DNA from: Ascaris suum | Lineage: Eukaryota; Nematoda; Chromadorea; Rhabditida; Ascarididae | Direction: 5' to 3' | DNA length: 64,000 nt | NCBI GenBank assembly: GCA_013433145.1 | Contig: CM024172.1 | Coordinates: forward strand, 9,820,053-9,884,052 | Shown: positions 53,474 to 62,245 of the stretch, piece after piece | Position numbering within the stretch: position 1 is the stretch's first letter | How the letters are laid out: each line of letters begins with the position of its first letter | Notes under the pieces: generated by a model | Told to the model about the DNA's origin: nothing | Seen by the model: the letters and a program-made list of their open reading frames with translations, nothing else | The model's database searches: none | Made by a program: the position numbers and the translations under genes

Positions 53474-56400
53474 TGACAGAGGAAAAAATATTTGCAAATA
53501 TGGAAACGACATGTCTGTACATATTATACATTATGCCCACATAGCCCTCTTTTCTAGAAAAGAAAAGGTGATGCAAACGGTAAAACTGGCTTAAAACGCG
53601 GAAACCATTTGCACATATGGACGTCAGTGAGCAGCTGTATCCTCAGCCGCGCTTTTCGAAATGATCAAGTGATCTGTTGCCTCTTTATGCATTATATCTG
53701 ATGCGCAATGCTTTACAAAACAGGACATTACGTGTATACTGGCGCTTCTTTCACGCTACACCTCGTTTTCCTCGAATTTTTCCTAGGTCAGCAAGGGTGT
53801 GAGGAGGTTCCATTAGAATGCTTCATTATGCAGAGGCAGTAAGAACGGTAGCTGTGTGCCATTTGACTATGCAAAAGAGTCACTTGAACGACGCATCATT
53901 GAGAACCCAGAGTAGAATTTTACCTTCATCGCACCTCACATACTGCCGTAAGTCGACCCTTTCGCCGTCGTATAGTCTTCGACATATCACGTCCACGCCG
54001 AGCTCACTGAATATAAAATGCTGTGACAGAGTAACTATGACTTTTCCGAAATGAACTGTGTCACAAGCCCCTCCATTTTCAGCTACTGGCATCAAGTCTG
54101 AGATAAGCATCATGTGGCTTTATTCTTATTCCCTATCCAATATTCTTAATCCGTAAGTGGAGCATGACTCTAATCGAGGATAACAACCACTGGGAACAAA
54201 GACACAAAAAAATCTACCACGATAAAAATCCTCTAATAGTGGCAATGTAATCCGTCTGTACGTCCGATGGAAGATGCTGTATGTGCAAACGTAATGATAT
54301 TTTCAGATGTGGCTTAGTGAAAGTCATCTGTGGTCACTCAACAGAAACTCCACGTCATCGGCTAAATGAAGATTTAAAAGCAGAAAGCAACTTGAAGAGT
54401 GTTTGAGAACCTCGCACAACAAGCATTTCTTCTCGCAAGACCGACTACTTTCACAGTTTAGGAAGAAATAAGCAAAAATTCAGCACAACGTCTTCACGTT
54501 TTAACTGACCCGACCATGCGCATAAACCGCCGTCCAAATGCAAAGAAAAAGTAGAGAACTTGATGGCGGCTTAAACGCCTTACAACTCTTGTCGAGTCGA
54601 CGGTTCAACATGAATGCTGATAGGGAATAATCTATGGAGGGCGTTATAAACTGCAAACTTCACAGATCCACCTTCAATCGTCATCCGAGTTGAAACAAAC
54701 TGACACGCAGAGACACGACACTGTGAAAACTTACGTTGATTTGCGAGAGCATAAGAAAGGTAGATCCACAAAACGCACCATTCAAAAGCGAACCACTGGG
54801 AAAGCATCAATATGCAAATTTGTGGAGCACACAATATGGACTTCAGGAATACTTTCTGCTGGCGACACGTCATATGCGCCTTAACACTTTAGCACCAATA
54901 TGCTTGACGAACGTCTGATGTGGATATTCATGCAATCACACTGTTTAAACACTTGCTTCAACCTGCATGAAAGGTATTGTACTTTTAGTACTCCAGCTTT
55001 CCCCTTTCCCAGATAAGTTGAACCTGCTCGAATTCTAACTTATTTCCTCCTCTGCCTTGGAAGCAAACGAGTATTAAAGTAATGAACTGAAAACTGATCT
55101 ATCCAACGATCACACAACAGTTTGCAAGTTAGACTACTAACAAGGTAGACATGGAAACTTACGATGCCCTAGAGGCAAGAGTTCCTTTCTTAGTCTTTTT
55201 GAATGGTTCAAAGAGAAGATCGAGCTCGTTGGCATCCATTGTCGTCGAGAGAGCCTGCTTAAGACTTGCCTTCTGATGCCCATCCTCCACCTCACCTTCC
55301 ACTCGTTTCAGTAACTTCTCTGCCTTCGCCTTTACCGCTCTTAAATATCGATTCGCTTCATATCAACGAACATGAAGAAGAAATGAAACTTTCGAAAGGA
55401 TACTCTGGAAGTTCTGAGGTGAATTATGGTGTGAAGCACTTTGCTAAGGACAGCACGCTGCGCACAGTCGAACACGTTTCAAACGTATGCGAATTATATG
55501 TTATTGTCTGGAGGTATTAAAGAAAGTGATGCGTTCACGCAGTGTAACTTGTGCGCTCAGGTGCAATGATTGGATGGCTAAATCGCTCTTCGTTTGGAAT
55601 ACTACTGCCAGGTGATCTTCGTTTGGAATACTACTGCCAGGTGATCTTTCATTGGAAGCATTTAGTGTGCAAGAGTCTGAGAGCTGTTAGCAATTTTGAT
55701 TCCGGGAGGAATGCGGTCTTGATCGTTTATCCTTGGAGTGTGAAGTGCACATCGAAGCGTACAAGATTTCAAAGGACGTTCAACCCGATTCTAAAACAGG
55801 TCCAGCACTCCAAATATTTCTTAGCACCCATCCACAAGCTGAGGGTCAATCTTTGAAATCACAGTCGAATGTCTGACTTCATGCAGTCGGCCAGTTGATT
55901 CTGCTATGTTCATAGTTTGAATTCGTTCATATTGCATCGCTGAACTGTCCGCAGATCAATGCCAGAGTTCGGCATAAGATATGTTTATTGTCTCTCGAGT
56001 GCTTATTCTTTCGCTTGTAAGATTATGACTATTACAGGCGATTGCATCCCGTGATCGATATGCTTTCTTTTACACTGTGACGCGCAGTCACTCGAAAGAC
56101 GGGGTTTTGAACTAATCTTTATACAACGAAGCAAAAGCAGTAATAACTGTAAACAGCACGTGACAAGGTGCACTTTCAGCAGCATTGGAACAAGGTAAAA
56201 CTGTCACCTACTGGATTAGCTAAACAAGGATGGCGAGGTTTTTTAATACTTCTTCCGCTTCCTTATAGACTCTGCAAAGAAAAAAAAGGGAACTAATGAG
56301 CAGTAAACCGATAGGCTGTACAAAAGCAACAACTTCAAGCGTAACTGCAAATAGCTTCACCGTAAGAAAGAAATAAGCTGCGCGCATCAATTAGTACGAA

Positions 56401-57240
56401 TGCTCACTCAGCGCAATAATGTGCACAGAAAACGATATGAACACCTCGCACTCAAATGTTGCAACGAAAAACCCGACAATTAAGAAAACCTCGGGGACTT
56501 GATTATTTTTCATTAAGTTAGTATATGCATGTACAATCCCAGCAGTTACTGCATGCATGATGAATTCTCTACTGATGTCGCTGATGGCATTACGGAGGGC
56601 CGGCTAGCCCCTCTGAAGAGCATCTGGCTATCGTGTGTCGCAGTCGGAACCCCGAAAGCTCTAGATCAGAGTTGCAAAACAGCCGCTTGGTCAAGAATAT
56701 AAAGACAGGGGCACGATGTATCGCCACTGCCGCTTTGAAACACGGATGGTTACACAGGAACTCGGAAATACTGTGCACCACCTCTATTTGGTGATTAACG
56801 TCATAGGCAGATGGAATGCGTAAGTACTCAGCAACGCGAAAAAACAGAAAATCGAAAATCTTCAACTTCAGTTTTTCTTCTACACACATTGCTTCTTTTT
56901 TGTAAGTTTGTTCTTAAAACGCAGTTCCTTCCGCAGTTTTTCGTGCGCCGCTTTATCGACAAGCTTTATAAGCGTCTTTAATCTTGCTTTGGACAACATC
57001 ATTCCCTTTCGATAAATCAGCAAGAATTTTCTACTGAATAGTCAAATAATAAGGAAAGAATTTTTCGGTCGCGAACTTTTTGGATCACCATTTTTTATTT
57101 CAAAATTCAACCTATATCAATAAAACAAGAATAATTGGTCAGACATCACAATTGAGAATAGTGATTGTGGCTCAAAGGGCAGAAATGTCAGCATAAATAT
57201 CGCTATCTGATCTGGCGCATTCGATGTATCTTACAACGTG

Positions 57241-57330
<90 letters not shown>

Positions 57331-57690
57331 GTGCATGATATCGTAAGAAATCTCTTTTGTGCTGATTTTTCGGTGGTTTATGTCCAAATTACTATCAGAC
57401 TATTTGGAAAACCTCGTGCTTCGCAGTTTTTTTAGGGATTTGTTCAGCTTTCACATTGTTAGCTCCTCAGAGAATCACTTAAATAGCGCCCTATGATCAG
57501 CGATCGTATGATCCTACAGAAAAGGGGATTTGGCATACTTGGCAGTGTTGAATGCATCGAGTGCATGTCTGAGATCATCAGGACTTGCGTTACCAGTAAG
57601 ATGTCTTCTGTAGCGTGCAATGAAAGCCACCTCATTGCCATCTTCGAATAGTGCAACCAAATTACGTGAGATATCAAGTTCGATTCCCAA
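42651..57690 (-). CDS. SRBD1: Tex/SRBD1-family S1 RNA-binding protein, 16 exons, start codon not found
   Basis: Homologues of bacterial Tex and human SRBD1 bind nucleic acid. In order, the exons give the Tex N-terminal helical region ([49 protein letters not shown]), the YqgF/RNase H-like domain ([46 protein letters not shown]), helix-hairpin-helix motifs ([71 protein letters not shown]) and an S1 domain ([20 protein letters not shown]). Every junction keeps phase, for 746 codons with the stop. The family is usually around 750-1000 residues, so a modest N-terminal part is missing. The stop is at 42653-42651. The frame looks functional, apart from one ambiguous stretch upstream of S1. Confidence 0.94.
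42870..43023 (-). CDS. SRBD1: SRBD1 exon O: S1 domain
   Basis: Acceptor TTGCAG, then [19 protein letters not shown] and [20 protein letters not shown], then [12 protein letters not shown]. The strand order and the [10 protein letters not shown] motif are typical of S1 RNA-binding domains. The donor GTACGA fits the phase of the last exon. The true 5' edge may lie further upstream (see findings). Confidence 0.88.
43344..43373. repeat. 10-bp inverted repeat in SRBD1 intron
   Basis: CAAGGCAGTG and its exact reverse complement CACTGCCTTG, separated by about 10 bases, between exons N and O. Confidence 0.75.
43571..43706 (-). CDS. SRBD1: SRBD1 exon N: linker before S1
   Basis: Acceptor CTGCAG. It encodes [19 protein letters not shown] then the stretch ending WELLTRP, aligned with the SRBD1 linker '...IG..L.EIG...', which ends in (G/E)L..P. 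The donor GTTCTT is weak. Phase 0 at the end permits joining directly to exon O. Confidence 0.75.
44297..44475 (-). CDS. SRBD1: SRBD1 exon M: second helix-hairpin-helix
   Basis: Acceptor TTGCAG, donor GTGAGT. It encodes [19 protein letters not shown], a lysine-rich insert ([11 protein letters not shown], resembling a basic nuclear-targeting patch), then [17 protein letters not shown]. Tex has 'V.RLGPKAFEQAAGFLRI....NPLD.(T/S).VHPESY'. Confidence 0.95.
45449..45539 (-). CDS. SRBD1: SRBD1 exon L: helix-hairpin-helix
   Basis: Acceptor TTGCAG, donor GTAGGA. It encodes [20 protein letters not shown] and [10 protein letters not shown], a helix-hairpin-helix in the Tex position ('VSGL....A..IV.YR.ENG.F..R..LLKV'). 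Confidence 0.95.
46409..46515 (-). CDS. SRBD1: SRBD1 exon K
   Basis: Acceptor TTTCAG, donor GTAATA. It encodes [20 protein letters not shown] and [15 protein letters not shown], matching Tex 'HDV....L...L..VVE.CVN.VGVD.NTAS..LL'. Confidence 0.95.
47613..47695 (-). CDS. SRBD1: SRBD1 exon J: first HhH region
   Basis: 83 bp. It encodes [20 protein letters not shown] then LGVGSYQ, the Tex consensus 'S(I/V)ARRL.DPLAELVKI.PK.IGVG.YQ'. The donor is GTTCGT. Confidence 0.95.
48265..48356 (-). CDS. SRBD1: SRBD1 exon I: end of YqgF domain
   Basis: 92 bp after TTGCAG. It encodes [20 protein letters not shown] and [11 protein letters not shown]. Tex proteins have 'YC(I/V)VSEAGASVYSASE.A..EFPDLDVS.RSA' at this place. 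The next exon completes the valine codon. Confidence 0.94.
49043..49265 (-). CDS. SRBD1: SRBD1 exon H: YqgF domain core
   Basis: Acceptor ATTCAG, donor GTTCGT. It encodes [14 protein letters not shown], then [20 protein letters not shown] and [20 protein letters not shown]. The GNGTASR motif is diagnostic of Tex-type YqgF domains. Confidence 0.94.
50904..51061 (-). CDS. SRBD1: SRBD1 exon G: start of YqgF/RNase H-like domain
   Basis: Encodes [20 protein letters not shown] then [20 protein letters not shown] and [12 protein letters not shown]. This is the classical Tex junction 'AE..AI.VF..NL..LLL..PLKG..VLGLDPG.R.GCK.AVVD'. The donor GTTGAC is weak, but the splice to exon H restores the codon and the homology. 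Confidence 0.94.
51446..51633 (-). CDS. SRBD1: SRBD1 exon F: end of Tex N-terminal region
   Basis: Phase 0 after TTGTAG. It encodes [20 protein letters not shown] and the helical stretch ending [12 protein letters not shown], matching Tex 'VLAINRGE..GVL.VK...' and 'LL.PSLE.EIR'. The donor is GTATGG. Confidence 0.93.
52045..52100. repeat. Perfect 20-bp inverted repeat in an SRBD1 intron
   Basis: The arms at 52045-52064 and 52081-52100 (TTTTGACCTCGTCGCTGAGA and its complement) enclose 16 bases. It lies in the intron between exons E and F. Confidence 0.95.
52396..52558 (-). CDS. SRBD1: SRBD1 exon E
   Basis: Acceptor CTTCAG, donor GTAGCT. It encodes [20 protein letters not shown] then [19 protein letters not shown], matching the Tex/SRBD1 stretch 'KFEDYFDFSEP...IP.HR' that precedes VLAL(N/E)R. 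Confidence 0.9.
53194..53293 (-). CDS. SRBD1: SRBD1 exon D
   Basis: 100 bp after acceptor TTTCAG. It encodes [20 protein letters not shown] and [14 protein letters not shown], equivalent to the Tex helix pair 'AL.GA.DILAE.I..D...R..LR'. The donor is GTTCGT, a weak form seen several times in this gene. Confidence 0.8.
53401..53471. repeat. (TA)n microsatellite, about 71 bp
   Basis: An uninterrupted TA array in the SRBD1 intron between exons C and D. The Tyr-Ile-repeat reading frame across it is an artefact. Confidence 0.98.
53924..54006 (-). CDS. SRBD1: SRBD1 exon C
   Basis: 83 bp between TTCAG and GTAAAA. It encodes [19 protein letters not shown] then LRQYVRCDE, aligning with the Tex stretch 'GLEPLADLLL...A..FV'. 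Phase fits on both sides. Confidence 0.8.
55163..55339 (-). CDS. SRBD1: SRBD1 exon B: Tex N-terminal region
   Basis: Acceptor TTTAAG, donor GTAAGT. It encodes a lysine-rich helix ([16 protein letters not shown]), then [20 protein letters not shown] and [14 protein letters not shown]. This corresponds to the Tex segment that usually reads LEDLYLPYKPKRRTRATIAR. One base completes the preceding split codon and two are left over. Confidence 0.92.
55588..55645. repeat. 29-bp perfect tandem duplication
   Basis: Two identical, adjacent 29-bp units (starting CTTCGTTTGG and ending CAGGTGAT) at 55588-55616 and 55617-55645, inside the first SRBD1 intron. Confidence 0.95.
57242..57320. repeat. (TA)n microsatellite, about 79 bp
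   Basis: An uninterrupted TA array followed by GTATATATATG. It lies in the SRBD1 intron just after exon A. Confidence 0.98.
57539..57690 (-). CDS. SRBD1: SRBD1 exon A (first found): Tex N-terminal helices
   Basis: Acceptor TTTCAG, phase 0. It encodes [19 protein letters not shown] and [20 protein letters not shown], the Tex signature in which a helix ends with PFIARYRKELTG. There is no in-frame ATG, so at least one more exon must lie upstream. Two bases of a split codon precede donor GTATGC. Confidence 0.93.
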
Positions 57691-57867
57691 CTGAAAAGAG
57701 TTCCATAATTCAACAAAGCACGGGTAAATCTCTCAAAGAACTCTACAAAATATGCTTGCAATTACCTGCAAGCAGCAAATCGCAACGAGAATAACAAACA
57801 CATATTTCTGCACAAGACGAATTTTGCAGGGAAGTTTGGAAGCCAAAGAGAAGGAAGAAACAACGCA

Positions 57868-57985
57868 TCAGATGGCAGCAACAAAGTCATGGTCCACCAG
57901 TATATACGTTCCGTCCGGCCCCTCCTCTCCATCTGGATGTATAATTAAATGCAAATTTACAAGTATATCTAACGCTTTCATCATA
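57868..57985 (-). CDS. Candidate terminal exon of an unrecognised upstream gene
   Basis: An open stretch starts after a TTTGAG acceptor and ends at TGA (57870-57868). It gives MMKALDILVNLHLIIHPDG then EEGPDGTYILVDHDFVAAI. The composition and codons look coding and the stop is clean. The protein family is not recognised. It lies 177 bp upstream of SRBD1 exon A on the same strand, so it may be the 3' end of a gene arranged head-to-tail with SRBD1. Confidence 0.4.
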
Positions 57986-59760
57986 CTCAAAGTCACAATT
58001 CAGTGGCCTTCTCGCTAGCAAAACCATCCCCTCATAAATCAGTCACTGAATGACATGAATTTTCGTTTAAAATGCTCAGTAGTTTGCTCAGTCGCCTTAT
58101 AACGTTAAGGACATAACGATGCTGGTAAACCGTAGACCACTGAAAGGTATGACTCCTGTCACAAAGCACACTGGATATGGGGAAGAAATATTTGGCCATG
58201 AAAAAAAGAAGTGCACGCGTACTAGATAACACAAGTGAAGAGAAAGGATAACACAGGTTTCTTTCATTGTGAAGAGAGTTCTTGCAATATCGTCACAAAG
58301 TTGTATTTTGCTTCATAAAATTCTTCCATTTTCATGATATCATTTGTCGTGTTAAATGCATCCTTTGACGTAATATTCTATGCAATAATCACGAACTCGT
58401 GATATACACACGCTGACATGATAAACTTTGCGGTGCTTTCATATACGAATATTGATGTATCGCAATCGATTCATCACTAACGGCGCTGGTGCTTCCAGTA
58501 AGACAGCGATGTGTTGGAGTTGTGTTGAATCTATGGAGGATAAATGCAATCTTATGAAGTAGGCTGCGAATAAAATAATAGGCAGATTCAGTGCACTGAC
58601 CAACTTGTCTCGTCTTATTGAATCGAGTTGGATGGAATGAGAACAGTCTCACAAAAAGTGAAGAGAAAAAAAAATGAAAAAAACCGCCCAGGGAAGTCAT
58701 TAAGTGATATCTATCCACCTAGTGAGGCTACTGCTCCACAGCTTACTACACTTCTGCTCACGTTAGTCACATGTAGACCTATCGAGAAGCTTGATGGTTC
58801 GCTGCTTTTATTACACTCTTTTCTAGCCGTTTTTGATTAGTCTTTTAATTGCACTGCTCATGTGCCTGGTCTCTTATTAAGCGAATATATAAGTTTCTAT
58901 AACAAGCAGCAATCTGTGCAGAAAGAAGGCATCACGCTTTACCTCCCCTTCCCCTCAAATTTCAGCTCGAACATCGAAAAAAAGCCTCCACTTTGCGCAC
59001 GTCAAATGGAGCAATGATACACTCAGTTCGGAAAATTGCGAGCAGATCTGATATAAGTCGGACGAAGCTGAAGTAAGCAGGTGGATTTGGCATCGGTAGA
59101 TTGCTACCGTCGTCCTCTTATAGAAAAGTAAAGATTTCTCCCGAGTACTTTCTTCCTAGTCCTCCCCCCTCCCCCCCCCCACCTCCCCCAATGGTCCTCT
59201 CTCCCCGCAACGTAAGTCCTCTTTCATTTTTTCGAAATGCGCTCAGTTTGAAATTTGCGAACGTTATGGTCCCTTCAGCTTATAAACGAGAAACTACGAC
59301 AGAAGACAATTTGCCAGTGAGCAAACACAATAAGTTTCTGCAATGAATGAAAATAAACGTAAATAATCACAAAATAAAGAAATGAATCATAGTCCAACCT
59401 CTGCGGATATGAACTGGTCGGCCGTCCATTGCACAGCCATCCACCTCTGTAATCATAAAGAAACCTCTTCGCAGTATTATCGAGTAGTAAAGAAATATAT
59501 CAGCGTTAAGTTATACTATTTGCGGTATTGTTATATATCGATTTAAGCAAAAATAACAGTCAGTGTGAAGAATGCTCTTAAATTTGCGTTAAAAGAAGCA
59601 TATAAATTTAGATGCGGACAAATAAAAACAAAAGAGTATCGAACTAATTAAAAGTCGCGTGAAACTGCGATGAGCTTAATCTAATGCACTAGAAACGCTA
59701 AGGGCATCAGAATGCTTCAAATAACGCTTACAACATCATCATATCGTTAATAATTGCAAA

Positions 59761-59811
59761 CGAAAGGGAAGTAACGGATGCGCAAATCAAGCATCCGTTA
59801 CTTCCCTTTCG
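59761..59811. repeat. Perfect 21-bp inverted repeat with 9-base loop
   Basis: The arms at 59761-59781 and 59791-59811 are exact reverse complements (outer CGAAAGGGAAG). The loop is GCAAATCAA. Confidence 0.95.
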
Positions 59812-60820
59812 AAATGAAATGTGTGTTACCATGAAGGTAGTGAAAGGAGAGTACTATTAATCAAATTCCCACAAAAACCTCCTGACAGCCTTGTAACGGA
59901 TATGGAGATTAAGCTGAGCTCGATGGCAATAAACTTGTTCTGGCACCGTTGTGCAAGTGATGCAGAAAGGACGAATATAATGAAAGCAAAAGAAAGGGAA
60001 AGTGTTGAGATCGACAGTTAACATGAGGTGAGTGATCGAGTTTAGGACGAGGAAATTCAAAAAATGTCGCGAAAAGATGGAAGTCCTGACTTCCATCCTT
60101 CCCACAATACTGGGGGATCGGAGTGGAGGAGGGGTGGGTGGGAGGGTGGGATGAGGGACGAGCGGTCGAACTCTTCGTTGTTTCAAAAATTGCATTTTCC
60201 GAATCGGTTTATTTGAAAATACTACGGGTGTACTTAGCCACAAGCGCAGGTGCACGAGAGAGATGGAAAGAGACTGCGCGCGTCTTCAGTGAGCGACGCG
60301 GTACCGGTCACTCGGTGATAAAAACTGCAATAAATGTTGGGATATACCGTAGCGAAGCAAGATTCGAAAAACAAGTCTCAACACATTTTAAGGAGCGTAG
60401 AAAATTCTGTCGGAGTCACTAATAACCTCAGACGAAAGGGACAACTTTCCTATCAGATCGATTTCTAATACGACGTGCAAGTGAATAAATTTGCAAGGTC
60501 GAAATACATGCGGCATAGAGGTTGACATTTGTTGACATCGCTGATGTATGCGGACGATGCAGCAAAGAAATCGCTCGACAAATTAACGAAACCCCATCAC
60601 TGGTTCGAAGTGACAGCCGGTGTTGTTTCTCAACAAGATCATCGGTCTCTGCTGGGGAGCTGAAGCAAACATCTGGAATCTCAGATATGATAGTGATCAT
60701 GGCGAAATGACGCTATATCAGTAGTGCAAGTTTTGTGTTGCTTCAATCCAGAACGCTTAACAACTGATCCTCTCTGTTTTGAATCTTCGCGAGTTGGGTG
60801 CTACCTCAATTGATAGCTTG

Positions 60821-62000
60821 TTATGAAAGAATCAGAGACGCTGCCTCCGTGTTTGACAAGATGGCGAGGAAAATGATGTAATGAATACAGCCAATCGAGC
60901 CAGATGGCAGACTCTCTCCATCGCAGTGCACACGTGGACGTTGATCCCGATTCAGAGTGTGCGCAGTGTGCAGCACTAAGTGCAGCTTCCATTGCAGCTC
61001 TTCATCCGCACGGTAATAGGTGGCCATGTTCATGAGCATCTCTGAAATCTACTCGCACTCATTTACGACCTCAATTGACGAATGTTACACATTGCTACGA
61101 CACTATTATTGGCACTCTCCCCGTTCCAACGCATCGCTTAGGAATTTCTCTGCAATAAATTATTTTGTAACTTTTAGAACGATATCTACCCAAAGCTGAG
61201 TCTTCTTCGACATAGTGAAGGCGATGAGAATCGTTCGGATTTCCGAGTGACGATGTTCTGTTTCTTTGGCGCAAAACGCGAGTGCTCTGAAAGACCGAAA
61301 TAAATTGCACTCCGTCTAATGTTAATGCCGCCTCTCATTGTTAAATGCCTTTTTTGTGCGAAATAAGCATGCTTGGAACAGTCCTTACCGCCCTAACCGC
61401 ATCATGCAAAAATACTAGCCCATTTACTTTCTGAAGGCTCAGCATTACACGCGCTTATGCCATTAACAAGGTACCGATCCGCTTTAGTCGACTAAATTAG
61501 TAGGTTGCATTGTCCAATGCGCTAATTTTGTTCCGACAATTTGTCACTCTTGGAACGCTTCAGATGCGAAAAATTGCTCAGCATAATACTGACCTGTAAA
61601 AACAGTTCCCATCACCTTTGACTGCGACCGTCGCCTACTTACCATGGCCTCTTATCGACTTGGAATGAACACAAATCGATGCGTGATGGAAAGGTGCCAT
61701 ACACGTGAGCCAGATGATTCTTCCACGTATTATTCAGCCATTCTAGAACAGGCGGCTCGAAATGAATGACCTTGGTAGCCCCATCTTCTTTCCGATCTTC
61801 CCCACACCATGCGAACTGGCTTCTTTGGATAGAATTGCGCATTTCGAATATTGAAGGTTTCCTGCGTTGTAACCACCGGTGATCGCCTCCCATGTAAGCT
61901 GTAAGCTGCAGTTTTTTCCACTTGGGAACATGTCGCCTTCGAATCGCTTTTCTGCTCCTCATTCTCGACGGGTCTGTGGCGGGGAAGCAAGTACTGCATG
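60821..62000 (-). other. Candidate exons of an unrecognised minus-strand gene
   Basis: Three stretches look coding. About 61,960-61,643 is open for over 100 codons up to a strong donor (GTAAGT) and includes LEWLNNTWKNHLAHVYG; all three frames are partly open here, so the frame is uncertain. About 61,289-61,185 follows TTTCAG and includes AFCAKETEHRHSEIRTIL. About 61,037-60,880 follows TTTCAG and includes MATYYRADEELQWKLHLVLH. They could belong with the terminal exon at 57,868-57,985. I recognise no family. Confidence 0.3.
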
Positions 62001-62245
62001 CAATCAAGGTATGGTAATGCAATTAAGCATACGCTGAACGCGTCGGTTGACTTTCTTTCACCATCAAGCAAATCTACAATGCCCACTATCGATATGCCTG
62101 TACGGGGAAGGAATGAAATGAAGGAAACCCGCAACTGTCGAAGTGAAGAATTCTTAACCGGTGCATATAACAATCGTATTAGAGATCCATTCATGAAGAG
62201 CCGCAGTGAGTTTAATGTAGTTTGTGAATGAATTCGTCGACTCAT

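Noticed and set aside
53309..53576. Reading frames with long Tyr-Ile repeats
   Set aside because: They are translations of the TA microsatellite inside an intron.
56889..57005. Lysine-rich short frame starting [18 protein letters not shown]
   Set aside because: It lies in the SRBD1 intron between exons A and B, does not fit the family there, and exon A joins exon B in phase without it.
59398..59450. RRM-like micro-exon (VDGCAMDGRPVHIRR)
   Set aside because: Too short to support a domain. No RNP1-type segment was found at a suitable distance upstream.
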